From Bacteroidota bacterium (GTDB taxonomy: Bacteria > Bacteroidota > Rhodothermia > Balneolales > HLUCCA01), in NCBI GenBank assembly GCA_020832235.1, contig JAFIEZ010000010.1:186001-250000 (forward strand): a stretch of 64,000 nucleotides of DNA, given 5' to 3'. The notes under the pieces were generated by a model. It was not told where the DNA came from. It ran no database searches and worked only from the letters and a program-made list of their open reading frames with translations. Position numbers and translations under genes: made by a program. Positions 36,552-46,705 of the stretch are shown here, in pieces (position 1 is the stretch's first letter; each line of letters begins with the position of its first letter).

Positions 36552-38126
36552 TTAATGCCTGAAATGGCGCATTCCAGTGAATATCATAGTCAGACCAAGA
36601 TCGTTTGCTGTATCAATGACTTCCTGATCGCGAACACTGCCCCCGGGCTGAATAATTGCTGATGCACCGGCGCGGGCCGCGGCTTCTATTCCGTCCGCAA
36701 ATGGGAAGAAAGCGTCGCTGGCTACTGCGCTGCCCTGTAATGATAGGTTGGCCTTGGAGGCTTTTCGAACAGCCAGCTCGGAGGAGTCAACACGGCTGGT
36801 CTGACCATTGCCAATACCCAGTGTCTGACCATCTTTTGCGAATACGATTGCATTTGACTTAACGTGCTTGACGATTTTCCAGGCAAATTCCATATCGATT
36901 TTTTCTTGTTCAGTTGGCTGTCTGCTGGTGACAACTTTCCAATCTCCGATGTCTATGGTGCCATGATCGCTGTCTTGTTGAAGAATTCCGCCGAAAATAC
37001 TTCTCATGTCTGAGGAGCGCTCATTCATGGTATGCTTTAGCAGTTTAATCAATCTGCGATTGACCTTTTTAGTGAGTAAATGGATGGCTTCCTGAGTGAA
37101 GTCAGGTGCAATTATGATCTCAGAAAAAATGTCGTCCATTGCTGCAGCCGCTTCAATATCCAGGGTGGTATTCACAGCAATTATGCCTCCAAAGGGAGAC
37201 ACGGTGTCGGTCTGGAAAGCTCGGTCCCAGGCTTGTTTAAGGGAACGGCCCGTTGCTACTCCGCAGGGATTGGTGTGTTTTACGATGACGCAAGCGGGAG
37301 TATGTTCGGGAAATTCCTGAATCAGCTGTAGTGCTGCATCTGTATCGAGATAATTATTGTAGCTGAGTTGCTTTCCATGGAAACAATCGATGAAATCATG
37401 TTGATTGCCGTATACAGCTGCGCCCTGGTGAGGGTTTTCGCCATATCGGGGCGTTTCTGCAAGCTTAAGTGAAATATTAATTTGTCTGGCGGGTTGTTCG
37501 CCTGTCATCGTTGTGAGATAGGTAGCTATATGCGCATCGTAATCTGCCGTATGCTGAAAGGCATCTCTTGCCAGGTTTCGCCTTGTTTCGAATGTGATTT
37601 CTCCGGAAGTTGTGAACTCCTGAATGAACTTTGCATATTGTTCGGGGCTGGTAAGAATGCTTACATGAGAAAAATTCTTTGCTGCCGCGCGTACCATGGT
37701 AGGTCCACCGATATCTATAAATTCAACGGCTTTTTCGAATGTGGTGTCTGCTTGCGCTATTGTTTCGCGGAAAGGGTAAAGGTTAACAACCACCAGTTCA
37801 ATGGGCTCTATCTGTAGCTCCTGAAGCTTTTCTGCATCCTGCTGGTGACTCATGCGGGCCAGAATACCTGCATGAATAACAGGATGAAGTGTTTTTACCC
37901 GTCCGTCAAGACATTCAGGGAATCCGGTAACCTCCGAAACTTCTGTTACAGGAATACCGGCATCGTGAATGGTTTTGTATGTTCCTCCGGTTGAAATTAA
38001 CTCAACATGCTTATGGTGCAAAGCTTGCGCCAGCTCAACTATTCCTGTTTTATCGGATACGGAAAGCAGGGCACGTTTCAGCTTTACCGGTTCAGTATGA
38101 AATGCAGTGATATTGGCGGTACTCAT
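36552..38126 (-). CDS. purH: Bifunctional AICAR transformylase/IMP cyclohydrolase
   Basis: PurH catalyses the last two steps of IMP synthesis. The 524-residue protein has the cyclohydrolase domain first (ALLSVSDKTGIVELAQ, STGGTYKTI, GFPECLDGRVKTLHP, DIGGPTMVRAAAKN) and the formyltransferase after residue 200 (RYGENPHQGA, VKHTNPCGVATG with catalytic Lys-His). It overlaps the purN stop by four bases. Purine genes lie here at the end of a transcript that starts with recA; no purine riboswitch is seen. Identification is certain. Confidence 0.97.
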   Translation of the reverse strand: MSTANITAFHTEPVKLKRALLSVSDKTGIVELAQALHHKHVELISTGGTYKTIHDAGIPVTEVSEVTGFPECLDGRVKTLHPVIHAGILARMSHQQDAEKLQELQIEPIELVVVNLYPFRETIAQADTTFEKAVEFIDIGGPTMVRAAAKNFSHVSILTSPEQYAKFIQEFTTSGEITFETRRNLARDAFQHTADYDAHIATYLTTMTGEQPARQINISLKLAETPRYGENPHQGAAVYGNQHDFIDCFHGKQLSYNNYLDTDAALQLIQEFPEHTPACVIVKHTNPCGVATGRSLKQAWDRAFQTDTVSPFGGIIAVNTTLDIEAAAAMDDIFSEIIIAPDFTQEAIHLLTKKVNRRLIKLLKHTMNERSSDMRSIFGGILQQDSDHGTIDIGDWKVVTSRQPTEQEKIDMEFAWKIVKHVKSNAIVFAKDGQTLGIGNGQTSRVDSSELAVRKASKANLSLQGSAVASDAFFPFADGIEAAARAGASAIIQPGGSVRDQEVIDTANDLGLTMIFTGMRHFRH

Positions 38127-38707
38127 GAATGTAAGATTCGTTGGATGGTTTGTGGTAGTAGTAAATGTTCCTGTTCCAGGACTTTTGCAGCCAATGTTTC
38201 CGGCGTATCGTCTGGGGTGACAGACACGTAACTCTGAGCGATCACCGGGCCCTCATCAAATTCCTCTGTGACGATATGAATACTACAGCCCGACTCGCTG
38301 GCACCATCTGCTATCACCGCCCGATGAACATGCAGCCCGTAAAAACCTTTGCCACCATAGGAGGGAAGGATGGATGGATGGATATTTATGATTTTTCCGG
38401 GATATGCTTTAATCACCACCCCGGGTAGTTTAACCAGATATCCGGCTAGCACAATGAGGTCTGGATTGTAATGTTTTAAGGTGTCAAGCAGGGTCTGAGC
38501 AAAGATGGATTCTTCCGGAAATGACCTGGGGGAGATTACGTGCGAGGGAATAGACGCATCGGAGGCTTTTTTTAGGGCACCAATCCCTTCTCGACTGGCA
38601 ATGAGTGCGCCAATGCTGGCCTGAACACTGCCTGATCGTATTGCTTCAATGATAGCCTGGAAGTTTGACCCTGAACCGGATGCCAGGACCACGAGGGTTG
38701 GTTTCAA
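38123..38707 (-). CDS. purN: Phosphoribosylglycinamide formyltransferase
   Basis: PurN formylates GAR with 10-formyl-tetrahydrofolate in purine synthesis. The 194-residue protein has the N-terminal phosphate loop VLASGSGSNFQAIIEAI, the catalytic NIHPSILPSYGGKGFYG (Asn-His) and the later SGCSIHIVTEEFDEGPVIAQ with the catalytic Asp. Length is standard. It overlaps both purH and the LD-carboxypeptidase gene by four bases (ATGA), consistent with coupled translation. Identification is secure. Confidence 0.96.
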   Translation of the reverse strand: MKPTLVVLASGSGSNFQAIIEAIRSGSVQASIGALIASREGIGALKKASDASIPSHVISPRSFPEESIFAQTLLDTLKHYNPDLIVLAGYLVKLPGVVIKAYPGKIINIHPSILPSYGGKGFYGLHVHRAVIADGASESGCSIHIVTEEFDEGPVIAQSYVSVTPDDTPETLAAKVLEQEHLLLPQTIQRILHS

Positions 38708-39648
38708 TTTTCGAAAATGGAGCCTGTGGAACGTATGGTAGTAACAGGACCATAAGATACGGATATTGGAACACCAACAGGCAAGGAAATTTTGGCGTCG
38801 ATATGCCCGTAGTTAAGTCCACCTATAAATGGAATATCAAAAGGTTCCAGTACGCGTTGGAAAACCGTTTCCAGTAAGGGAACATCTTTATTTATTTCAT
38901 TTTCAGGTTTTGAAAACTCTCCAAAAATGATTCCGCTGGCTTTATTGTAAGCACCAGAAAGTGCAAATTGCCTGAGGTAACCCTCTATTTTGTGCATCGG
39001 CTCATCTACATCTTCGAAAACCAGAATGCGGTCGGTCATGTCGGGGAAGTACGCAGAACCCATTTGTTTAGCAGCAACTGCTAAGGTGCCGGGTAAAATT
39101 GTGCCTTCAATGAATTTTTTAGGACCATCGTATCCCTGCAGGGTTATATCGATAAGACCGGTATCCAGCAAATCCCAGAATTTTGACTCAAAAACAGGGT
39201 CTATGTCGATATATCCCATGTCTGAGGCAACCATTCCCCCCGACACCGTTACCATATTGCATTTCGCAAGAAGGGCCCATTCAAGGGTGGTTATATCGCT
39301 GAACCCGATGAGTAATTTGGGGTTTTTGGCAATTCTATCGAAGTCTAACAGGGGTAGTAAATGCATGCCACCGTATCCACCTCTGGCACACATAATGGCA
39401 TCAATGTTTGGGTCTTCGAAGAAGTTCATCAATTCGGATGCGCGCAACTGATCATCGCCGGCCAGATAGTTGAGTTTGCTAGTGCAGGTTTTACCGACTA
39501 CAACCGTATAACCAAGTTTTTCAAGATAGGAGACGCCCAAATTTAGTAAAGACAAATCGGGTGTGGTAGCAGGTGAGGTAACTGCGATAGTTCCGTTTTT
39601 GGGTAATCGTTTTGGCTTAATCAGTTTAGGTGTCTGACTTGAATACAT
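38704..39648 (-). CDS. S66 LD-carboxypeptidase family protein
   Basis: A murein tetrapeptide LD-carboxypeptidase (S66) homologue that would trim peptidoglycan peptides during recycling, or cleave microcin C-like compounds (MccF group). The 314-residue protein has AVTSPATTP near the N-terminus, the CARGGYGGMHLLPLLDFD signature, the nucleophile in LIGFSDITTLEW, and late Glu/His in EDVDEP and GLNYGHIDAKISLPVG. There is no signal peptide, in line with a cytoplasmic recycling role. It overlaps the AI-2E transporter gene by 23 bases. LdcA function is inferred from the family. Confidence 0.88.
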   Translation of the reverse strand: MYSSQTPKLIKPKRLPKNGTIAVTSPATTPDLSLLNLGVSYLEKLGYTVVVGKTCTSKLNYLAGDDQLRASELMNFFEDPNIDAIMCARGGYGGMHLLPLLDFDRIAKNPKLLIGFSDITTLEWALLAKCNMVTVSGGMVASDMGYIDIDPVFESKFWDLLDTGLIDITLQGYDGPKKFIEGTILPGTLAVAAKQMGSAYFPDMTDRILVFEDVDEPMHKIEGYLRQFALSGAYNKASGIIFGEFSKPENEINKDVPLLETVFQRVLEPFDIPFIGGLNYGHIDAKISLPVGVPISVSYGPVTTIRSTGSIFEN

Positions 39649-40690
39649 GATAGTTATTTATGCTCCAGTTGATTTCTGTAATGGTAATTTTGATAATGGT
39701 AGCGGTTGGTATAGCTAATAACATACCTACAAGGCCTGCTAACTCAGCCCCTATCATTATGATAAATAAAATGTACAAAGGGTGAAAACCAGACGATTTA
39801 CTGAAAATCAGGGGCTGCAGAATAACGTTATCTACAATTTGGGCAACCATAATGGCACCAATGGCGTATGGGACAAGGGAAAAGTCACCGGTTTCAAAAA
39901 TGGCTATGATGATCGATAAAATGTAACCGATTACCGGACCGAAATAGGGGATGGTGTTGGCCACTCCAACGGCCGCACCGACAACCAGTGCGTTTTTTAA
40001 TCCAATTGAAGACAGTAATAACCACGAAATGATACCAACCAGGGTAGACTGAATGAGTACCCCCTTGAAATACAATATCAGACGTGTTTCAATCTTGTTT
40101 AGAATGGTCAGGGTTGTTTCGAAAAATGGGTTAGGCACAAGCTCCAGAACTTGTCGCCTAAGCTTGCTGCCGTCTTTCAGGAAGAAAAAAGTAGCGAAGG
40201 GAATAATTAATGCAGCGGTGAAAATGTTGGCAAATATTCCAAATAGGTTTGTCACGGTATCTTGGAAGTTGCCCAAGTCGAAGGTGCGGTTGAATAAATT
40301 ATTTACGACCTCTACAATTTGTCCTTCCGCAATAAAGGGTATTCGGTAAACCAGCTCATTTTCAACCTGCAATGCAATGGTGTTTATCGTTTCGGTATTT
40401 AGCTGGGAGGCTAGTAAAATGACCTGATTACCAATAGTCGGGGCTAACGTTGTTGAAGCCCAGATGATAAGCAATATGAATGAGGCGACAACCAATGCAA
40501 CGGCATTTGTTCGCCTGAAACCGGCAACCTGCATCCTGTTTACAACCGGATCGAACAAATAAGAGAATACGAGCGCTACCAGAACGTAGGCAACCAGCGT
40601 TGAAAAACGATAGAGTAACAAGGCTGTGATGACAATAGCTATCACTGTCAGCAGCAGCTTGAAAAAACGTTCTAGTGTAAATTTTTTCAT
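39626..40690 (-). CDS. AI-2E family transporter
   Basis: A 354-residue membrane protein of the AI-2E (PerM-like) transporter family with about eight helices: a pair at the N-terminus (LLLTVIAIVITALLLY, LVAYVLVALVFSYLF), a large extracytoplasmic middle segment, then a helix bundle including VGAAVGVANTIPYFGPVIGYIL, the best-conserved family motif. Substrates are varied or unknown; most are not autoinducer exporters. The gene overlaps recX at its start and the LD-carboxypeptidase gene at its end, so it belongs to the recA-purH transcript. Confidence 0.87.
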   Translation of the reverse strand: MKKFTLERFFKLLLTVIAIVITALLLYRFSTLVAYVLVALVFSYLFDPVVNRMQVAGFRRTNAVALVVASFILLIIWASTTLAPTIGNQVILLASQLNTETINTIALQVENELVYRIPFIAEGQIVEVVNNLFNRTFDLGNFQDTVTNLFGIFANIFTAALIIPFATFFFLKDGSKLRRQVLELVPNPFFETTLTILNKIETRLILYFKGVLIQSTLVGIISWLLLSSIGLKNALVVGAAVGVANTIPYFGPVIGYILSIIIAIFETGDFSLVPYAIGAIMVAQIVDNVILQPLIFSKSSGFHPLYILFIIMIGAELAGLVGMLLAIPTATIIKITITEINWSINNYHVFKSDT

Positions 40691-41394
40691 TTAGTTAGAG
40701 AATCCATGATTGCTTCAATATTGCTAAAAACAACATCACTATCATATCCTTTTCGCAGGAGGTAGTCAACGATTTTTTTCTTTCTTTTTGTGTCGTTTTC
40801 TTCACGTAAAAAATGAAGTTTTCGCTTCTCAATCAACGTATAAATTGCATCAGATTGTATTTCTTTGCCCGTTACCTTTTTAACTACTTCAGAGGCCATA
40901 CCCGCAGCAATGCCATTCTTTTGGAGATGTTGCTTGATTTTGGCTGGTCCCCACTTTTGAAATTCCGCCTTATCTCTGGCAAAGCTTTTTGCATAGGTGT
41001 AATCGTCTATCCAACTACGCGACTCAAATTCATCTAAAATTGCGTTTACGACTTCCGGGTTGTACTGTTCTTGCCTGCATTTTCTGATCAACTGCATTCT
41101 GGAGTACGGTTTTTTCGCCAGTAATCCTAATAGCCAGCTTCGGATTGCATCTCTGTGGGTTTCCGATTCGATTTGCCAGAATAAAGTCTCGGTTATTTCG
41201 GTGCCTTTTGCCAAACCAAGCGTATTCGATACATGAATGGGCAACCCCAGTAGGAACTTCTCATCTGCGAAAACGGAAACTCTGGAGGGGTCGTTAACTT
41301 GCACCTGTATCCCTGATATAACAACAGGCAGAAGATCCAAGACCTCCTGCCTGTGCTCATCATCAAAAAGTTGAGCTTTAGGCTTACGCTTCAA
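40687..41394 (-). CDS. recX: RecX regulatory protein
   Basis: RecX binds and inhibits RecA filaments. At 235 residues it is longer than E. coli RecX but normal for the group. After an ~85-residue N-terminal extension, the tandem helical repeats begin with [18 protein letters not shown] and continue with [21 protein letters not shown] and [20 protein letters not shown]. It overlaps the 3' end of recA by 11 bases, ensuring coordinated synthesis. The family call is firm from position and motifs. Confidence 0.9.
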   Translation of the reverse strand: MKRKPKAQLFDDEHRQEVLDLLPVVISGIQVQVNDPSRVSVFADEKFLLGLPIHVSNTLGLAKGTEITETLFWQIESETHRDAIRSWLLGLLAKKPYSRMQLIRKCRQEQYNPEVVNAILDEFESRSWIDDYTYAKSFARDKAEFQKWGPAKIKQHLQKNGIAAGMASEVVKKVTGKEIQSDAIYTLIEKRKLHFLREENDTKRKKKIVDYLLRKGYDSDVVFSNIEAIMDSLTK

Positions 41395-42457
41395 CGTTTT
41401 TGTTCTTCTTGGTTTCTTTTGGTTCTGCCTTATCTGCGTCTGGCTCTATAACCAGTTCTGGAAACAGTTGTGCCCTTACCATGCCTTCAATCTTTTTATT
41501 CAATTCCGGATCTTCCTCCAGGAATTGCATGGCTGAGTCGGCTCCCTGGCCAATAGGCTCGCCCTCATAGCGATACCAACTTCCGCGTTTCTCAATAATT
41601 TCAAGATCTACAGCCATATCCAGCAGCTCCGCTATACGCGAAACACCCTTGCCGTACATAATGTTAAACTCAGCTTCTCTGAATGGTGGGGCTACTTTGT
41701 TTTTAACAATCTTGATGCGCGTACGGTTGCCAATAACTTCATCACCTTTCTTAATGGCTCCGATTCTACGAATATCCATTCTCACAGAAGAGTAAAATTT
41801 GAGCGCCCTACCGCCTGAAGTGGTTTCCGGACTTCCAAACATCACTCCGATCTTCTCCCGAATCTGGTTGATGAAAATAACCGCTGTTCGCGTCTTGTTT
41901 ACTATACCTGTAAGCTTTCTCAAAGCCTGCGACATCAGTCGCGCCTGAAGACCAACGTGAGAATCACCCATTTCGCCTTCCAATTCGGCACGTGGTACCA
42001 AGGCCGCAACGGAATCGATTACAACGACGTCCAGCGCACCAGAACGAATCAGAGCCTCTGCTATTTCAAGAGCCTGTTCACCGCTGTCAGGTTGAGAAAT
42101 AAGCATTTCTTCCGTGTTAATGCCCAGGTTTTTGGCATATTTCGCATCGAATGCATGCTCTGCATCAATAAAGGCCGCATGACCACCAGCTTTCTGTGCT
42201 TCCGCTATCACGTGCAGGGCCATGGTAGTTTTACCGCTCGACTCAGGGCCGTAAATTTCAATAATCCTTCCACGAGGCACACCACCTACACCCAAGCAGT
42301 AATCGATGGCCATTGAGCCGGTTGAAATGGTATCTACGAGCACTACGGGCTTGTCACCAAGGCGCATGATGGTACCTTTTCCGTGTGCCTTTTCTATTTG
42401 ACCGAGTGCGAGTTCTATTGCTTTAAGTCTGTCCGGATTCCCGTTTACGTTTGCCAT
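41384..42457 (-). CDS. recA: Recombinase RecA
   Basis: RecA carries out strand exchange and SOS co-protease activation. The 357-residue protein has the P-loop GPESSGKT (70-77), [20 protein letters not shown]-type Walker B and L1 regions, and [20 protein letters not shown] near L2. The acidic/basic tail ([18 protein letters not shown]) is typical. It is the first gene of a six-gene run with overlapping junctions (recA, recX, AI-2E transporter, LD-carboxypeptidase, purN, purH). A TTGACA-type promoter candidate lies 60 bases upstream. I saw no clear LexA box by eye. Confidence 0.98.
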   Translation of the reverse strand: MANVNGNPDRLKAIELALGQIEKAHGKGTIMRLGDKPVVLVDTISTGSMAIDYCLGVGGVPRGRIIEIYGPESSGKTTMALHVIAEAQKAGGHAAFIDAEHAFDAKYAKNLGINTEEMLISQPDSGEQALEIAEALIRSGALDVVVIDSVAALVPRAELEGEMGDSHVGLQARLMSQALRKLTGIVNKTRTAVIFINQIREKIGVMFGSPETTSGGRALKFYSSVRMDIRRIGAIKKGDEVIGNRTRIKIVKNKVAPPFREAEFNIMYGKGVSRIAELLDMAVDLEIIEKRGSWYRYEGEPIGQGADSAMQFLEEDPELNKKIEGMVRAQLFPELVIEPDADKAEPKETKKNKNVEA

Positions 42458-42493
42458 ATAGTGCTTAAGTTAGTTTATGTAGTTTATATGTGT

Positions 42494-42521
42494 AAAATAT
42501 GTAATTATTCGCAGTTGTCAA
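42494..42521 (-). promoter_or_regulatory. Candidate recA promoter
   Basis: Read on the minus strand: TTGACA (42516-42521), a 16-base spacer, and TATTTT (42494-42499). The -35 is a perfect sigma70-type hexamer; the -10 is partial and does not complete TAnnTTTG. It lies 37 bases before the recA ATG and would drive the whole recA-purH run. Confidence 0.42.
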
Positions 42522-42621
42522 TAGGTATATTGCAACGAAGAACTGCTCTTTGTTACTAATGAGTCTTCAGTGATGATTTTCTTACATGTTTATACACAAA
42601 ACTCACAGCAAAAGTTAAAAA

Positions 42622-43809
42622 TCAGTCCTGGTTAACAATGCTGCCCAAAATGCTGAAGGCCTCCTCAATCTGAGCGCTCACCATGTATGGAGCCGATCCA
42701 AACCGAAGAATGTCTCCTCGGCAGTCCGTCAATACACCGGCATCTTTCAGCTTCCCCCAGTACAGCTGTGCGTCTGCGCCTCTGAGCGACAAAAATCCGC
42801 CCACTGCGGTAACCGGATATTCATGGCTTAATCTCAGCTTCATCGGGTCAATTCCGAGATTTAAAAATGTGTACTTCATGTAGCCCGTGTGCTCCATGTA
42901 CATTCTGCGCAACAAAGATGGTGTTAATTCCTGCTCCCTGAAAAACTCCGCTACGGCGGCTCCTCTGAATGCAGAAACCCCGTCGAAGGTGCCTCCTGCA
43001 AAGAGCAAGTCACCATCATCGTAGGCAACCTTCCCGCTGGTTCGACCTTTCTTCAGCGATGAAAAACCGGAAAACCATCCTGTGAGTGCCGGTCGCATGG
43101 CACAGGTTTCCGGAAAACGCATAAAGCAATTCCCTTCACCCCATTGCAGGTATTTGTATCCGCCAATAAGGATGTAACAGTCTTCAAGGTCAGCCTCCCG
43201 CACAGAAAGGGGAACCACATTGGTCCCATGATAGTCGTCTATCATCAGCGGAACACCCTTTTCCCTACAAATTCGTGAGCATGTTGAAAGCTCATGATTA
43301 ATCAGTCCGCTTTCGAAATACACCCGCGAGAGCATCACGGCCAGGGTGTCGCCATCTACAGCATCCCGTAGGCGCTCTGAAAATCCATCCAGTGGCAGGG
43401 CAGCAACTCGTTTAATGGTAAAGCCTTCTTCCGCCAGACGATCCATCTGACGGGCGATGCTATAAAACTCGGTGTCGCTGATAACAATGGTTCGTTTTTT
43501 TGAGTAATCCAGTCCGGAAAGCCATCTGACGAACAAATTATGGGTATTCTCCCCATGCGTGTACTTACCGTTGGGGTCGTCGTAGTAATCTTTGAGATAC
43601 GAACGCATGATATCGACCTTCTCAAATACTACATCCCATTTTGTATCGACTGCCGAAGCAGCAACATCAAACGATTCTATGAGTCCTTCGAGGGCCACAT
43701 CCGGCCAGGCCTGGTGCGAATGGCCTGTAAAAAGGAGGCGATTTTGAACGTCGAAATGACTGTAGTGGCGCGCCAGTCGTTCGCTGAAAATATCGGTATG
43801 TAATGACAT
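42622..43809 (-). CDS. Kynureninase-like PLP-dependent enzyme (aminotransferase class V fold)
   Basis: A fold-type I PLP enzyme of 395 residues resembling kynureninases and class V aminotransferases. The PLP-binding Lys is K219 in IGGYKYLQWGEGN; D191/D192 and H194 in MIDDYHGTNVVPL would bind the pyridine ring; TGWFSGF matches the kynureninase region after the Lys. The N-terminal FTGHSHQAWP parallels the kynureninase NSLG/GHS entry motif. No other tryptophan-catabolism gene is nearby, so the kynurenine substrate is unproven. It sits three bases downstream of xseA in the same direction. Confidence 0.75.
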   Translation of the reverse strand: MSLHTDIFSERLARHYSHFDVQNRLLFTGHSHQAWPDVALEGLIESFDVAASAVDTKWDVVFEKVDIMRSYLKDYYDDPNGKYTHGENTHNLFVRWLSGLDYSKKRTIVISDTEFYSIARQMDRLAEEGFTIKRVAALPLDGFSERLRDAVDGDTLAVMLSRVYFESGLINHELSTCSRICREKGVPLMIDDYHGTNVVPLSVREADLEDCYILIGGYKYLQWGEGNCFMRFPETCAMRPALTGWFSGFSSLKKGRTSGKVAYDDGDLLFAGGTFDGVSAFRGAAVAEFFREQELTPSLLRRMYMEHTGYMKYTFLNLGIDPMKLRLSHEYPVTAVGGFLSLRGADAQLYWGKLKDAGVLTDCRGDILRFGSAPYMVSAQIEEAFSILGSIVNQD

Positions 43810-43812
43810 GAG

Positions 43813-45210
43813 TTATCGTGTTGAGTTTCCGTCTTTCCATTCTATCGTCACAGGCTGCGAGACATCCAGATCTTTGCGACTGCGAATCCATTTTTCTTGC
43901 TGCAGAATGCGGGTAAAACCGCGCTCCAGGGGTTCGGTCGGATTTACGGCCCCTAACCGATAATGTAACTGTTGCCATCGATTGTAATCCCGTTGAAATC
44001 GGCTGCGAACCAACGGCTCAGCTGAACGGGAAACAAGCGAAAGTCGCTCTTTCTCGGTGTTAAGGAGCAGCCGTTGTGCTGGTAGCAGCGAACGCTGCAA
44101 TTTATTCCGTTCTTCTCGATGTTGCATCAGGCGTAACCGCAGACCGGGAAGCAACGTTCTTTTTCCTCGATCAATAATTTCGCGGGAGGAGGTCGTTTGT
44201 TGGCGCAGAGCCGACCGTAGCCGCTCTTGGAAGCGTTGAATTCGCTCATGACTCAGCTGCATCTGATCGCGTATGGCCAGCAGGGCATGGGTTTTAACCA
44301 TTTTTCGGATGGTGTCGTTGCCCGAATCTATACGTCTGCGCACGGCGCGTTCAGCTGCTGTACTCATCCCGTCTAGCTGGAATTGCAGATCCTGTACATC
44401 CGGGGACACCAGTACGGCAGCCTGTGTGGGGGTAGCCGCGCGAACATCCGCCACAAAATCAGATATGCTGAAATCCGTTTCGTGACCAACGGCGCTCACA
44501 ACGGGTACCGGACAGGCCGCCAAAGCCCGAGCCACAACCTCCTCATTAAAAGGCCACAAGTCTTCCAGTGAGCCCCCTCCTCGCCCTACAATCAGCACAT
44601 CTGCCGGAGGCGGGTCCTGAGAAAACCACGCAATTCCCTTGCTGATTTCACCCGCTGCCCCAACACCCTGAACCGCAGCATGATACAATAGCACACGTGC
44701 CAGCGGGTAGCGCCGCTCCAGCGTCGACCGTATATCCTGAAATGCCGCGCCGGTTTGCGAGGTCACCACGCCAATCACCTTCGGGAAAGCCGGTAAAGGC
44801 CGTTTTCGCTCCGCACTGAACAGTCCCTCAGCCTCGAGCTTGGCTTTCAACCGTTCGAAGGCCGCCTGAAGAGCGCCTTCCCCGGCCTGTTCAATACCTT
44901 TCACAATAATCTGATACCTTCCGCTGGGTGCATACACCGCGACATCCCCGCGCACATGAATCTGCTGGCCATGCTGCAGTTCTCCGCGCATCCGCTGCAC
45001 GGTCGACTTCCAAATCACACAGGCAATCTGAGCGCCATCATCTTTCAAGGTAAAATACAGATGACCGTTGCGGCTCAGCGTGGGCTGACTCACCTCGCCT
45101 GCCACAGCAATGCCGCTGAAATTCCCCTCCAGCAGGTCTTTAATTCGCCACGTAAGCTCGGTTACACTTGGTATTTCATTAGGTTTTCGCATATCTTCGA
45201 AGGTAATCAT
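43813..45210 (-). CDS. xseA: Exodeoxyribonuclease VII large subunit
   Basis: XseA is the catalytic subunit of exonuclease VII, which degrades single-stranded DNA. The 465-residue protein has the N-terminal OB-fold (VTELTWRIKDLLEGNF, VAGEVSQPTLSRNGHLYFTL) and the core with IGVVTSQTGAAFQDI, GRGGGSLEDLWPFNEE and SAVGHETDFSISDFVADVRAATPTQAA. A long helical coiled-coil follows. The small subunit XseB, usually a ~70-residue protein next door, is not seen in this window. The gene is divergent from pyrC. The identification is certain. Confidence 0.96.
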   Translation of the reverse strand: MITFEDMRKPNEIPSVTELTWRIKDLLEGNFSGIAVAGEVSQPTLSRNGHLYFTLKDDGAQIACVIWKSTVQRMRGELQHGQQIHVRGDVAVYAPSGRYQIIVKGIEQAGEGALQAAFERLKAKLEAEGLFSAERKRPLPAFPKVIGVVTSQTGAAFQDIRSTLERRYPLARVLLYHAAVQGVGAAGEISKGIAWFSQDPPPADVLIVGRGGGSLEDLWPFNEEVVARALAACPVPVVSAVGHETDFSISDFVADVRAATPTQAAVLVSPDVQDLQFQLDGMSTAAERAVRRRIDSGNDTIRKMVKTHALLAIRDQMQLSHERIQRFQERLRSALRQQTTSSREIIDRGKRTLLPGLRLRLMQHREERNKLQRSLLPAQRLLLNTEKERLSLVSRSAEPLVRSRFQRDYNRWQQLHYRLGAVNPTEPLERGFTRILQQEKWIRSRKDLDVSQPVTIEWKDGNSTR

Positions 45211-45291
45211 TACCCATGATTTTCTCCTTAAAAATTCCGTTTTTTACCCTTCATCCTTTCGCGGTCTATCGACCTCATAACCAATCGATTC

Positions 45292-46584
45292 ATGGCTCAA
45301 ACACCGAATCTGCTCCTGCAGAACCTGCGTATTGTAACCGCAACCGAAATCGCACCTTCATCTGTCAGCATTCGCATAAAAAACGGCGTTATTTCCCAAA
45401 TATCAGCCGATCTTACCCCCGAATCAGATGAAACGGTTCAGAATTTCAACGGCGCATACGTCTCGGGCGGATGGATGGATATGCACGTTCACCTGCGCGA
45501 ACCCGGATTTGAACATAAGGAAACCATTGAAACCGGTTGTAAGGCCGCAGCCTTCGGAGGATTCACGGCGGTTGCCTGCATGCCGAATACCAATCCCCCA
45601 ATTCATACCCGCGACGTGGTGGAGTACATCATCAAAAAGGCCTCGACTTTACCGGTGGATGTACACCCGATAGCCTGTGTTTCCAAAGATCGTAAAGGAC
45701 ATTCCATTACCGAAATGGCCGATTTAAAGGAGGGAGGTGCGGTGGCATTCAGCGATGATGGCGATCCGGTGTTCGACGCCAAGCTTATGCGTATTGCGCT
45801 CGATTATGCATCCATGCTAGATATGCCCATCATCAACCACGAAGAAGATCTGGCGTTATCACGTCCCGGACACATGCACGAAGGTAAAGTTTCAACCCGT
45901 CTCGGGCTGGCCGGAACACCCTCCATTGCCGAGGAAGTGATGATCGCTCGTGATATTCTGCTTGCCGAACTCACCGGAGGGCATGTCCACGTTGCACACA
46001 TCAGCACCCGAAATGGTGTAGACCTGGTGCGACAGGCCCGTAAAAAAGGCATTAACGTGACCACCGAGGTTTGTCCTCACCATTTTGACCTCACCGAAGA
46101 GGAAATTGAGAAGCGCGAATTCGATACCAACTGCAAAATGCATCCTCCTTTACGAACAGCCGATGATATTCAGGCCATGATTGAAGGGTTGGCGGATGGC
46201 ACCATTGATGTAATCTGTACCGACCACGCTCCCCATGCCCTCGAAGAAAAAGAGGTGGAGTTTATTTACGCCCCGAATGGAATCCTCGGACTGGAGACGG
46301 CCTGGGGTGTGAGTGTGCGTTGTTTGCTCGACTCAGGTGCATTAACCCTGCATCAGTTAATCGATAAACTATGTGACAAACCCCGGGAAATTTTACGATT
46401 GGATGTTCCTAAGGTGGCCGTAGGGGAGACCGCAAACCTTACCATCTTCAATACGGATGCCCGCTGGGAATTTACCCCTGCACATATCAAAAGCAAGTCG
46501 GTTAACACTCCATATGTCGGAACCACCATGCATGGTAAAGCATTGGCCATATACAATAAAGGTCAGCTGGTTATCAACGATTAA
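45292..46584 (+). CDS. pyrC: Dihydroorotase (class I)
   Basis: A zinc amidohydrolase closing carbamoyl-aspartate to dihydroorotate in pyrimidine synthesis. The 430-residue protein has the metal motif DMHVHLREPGFEHKE (63-77), further ligands in INHEEDLALS (metal-binding His), VHVAHISTRNG and ICTDHAPHALEEKE with the catalytic Asp. Length fits the class I form. It starts 81 bases from the divergent xseA start. Related hydantoinases are a less likely alternative, since the HLREPG signature and neighbouring sequence favour dihydroorotase. Confidence 0.92.
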   Translation: MAQTPNLLLQNLRIVTATEIAPSSVSIRIKNGVISQISADLTPESDETVQNFNGAYVSGGWMDMHVHLREPGFEHKETIETGCKAAAFGGFTAVACMPNTNPPIHTRDVVEYIIKKASTLPVDVHPIACVSKDRKGHSITEMADLKEGGAVAFSDDGDPVFDAKLMRIALDYASMLDMPIINHEEDLALSRPGHMHEGKVSTRLGLAGTPSIAEEVMIARDILLAELTGGHVHVAHISTRNGVDLVRQARKKGINVTTEVCPHHFDLTEEEIEKREFDTNCKMHPPLRTADDIQAMIEGLADGTIDVICTDHAPHALEEKEVEFIYAPNGILGLETAWGVSVRCLLDSGALTLHQLIDKLCDKPREILRLDVPKVAVGETANLTIFNTDARWEFTPAHIKSKSVNTPYVGTTMHGKALAIYNKGQLVIND

Positions 46585-46705
46585 ATGATATAAATGACTG
46601 GTTGCTTACGTATGCGGGTTGCAGTAAAGGGACGGCGTAGTAAAAAGCCGAATAGGACTAACAACTGAAAGCCATAAAAGTGTATGCGCTAGTGGTTGAT
46701 GCACA

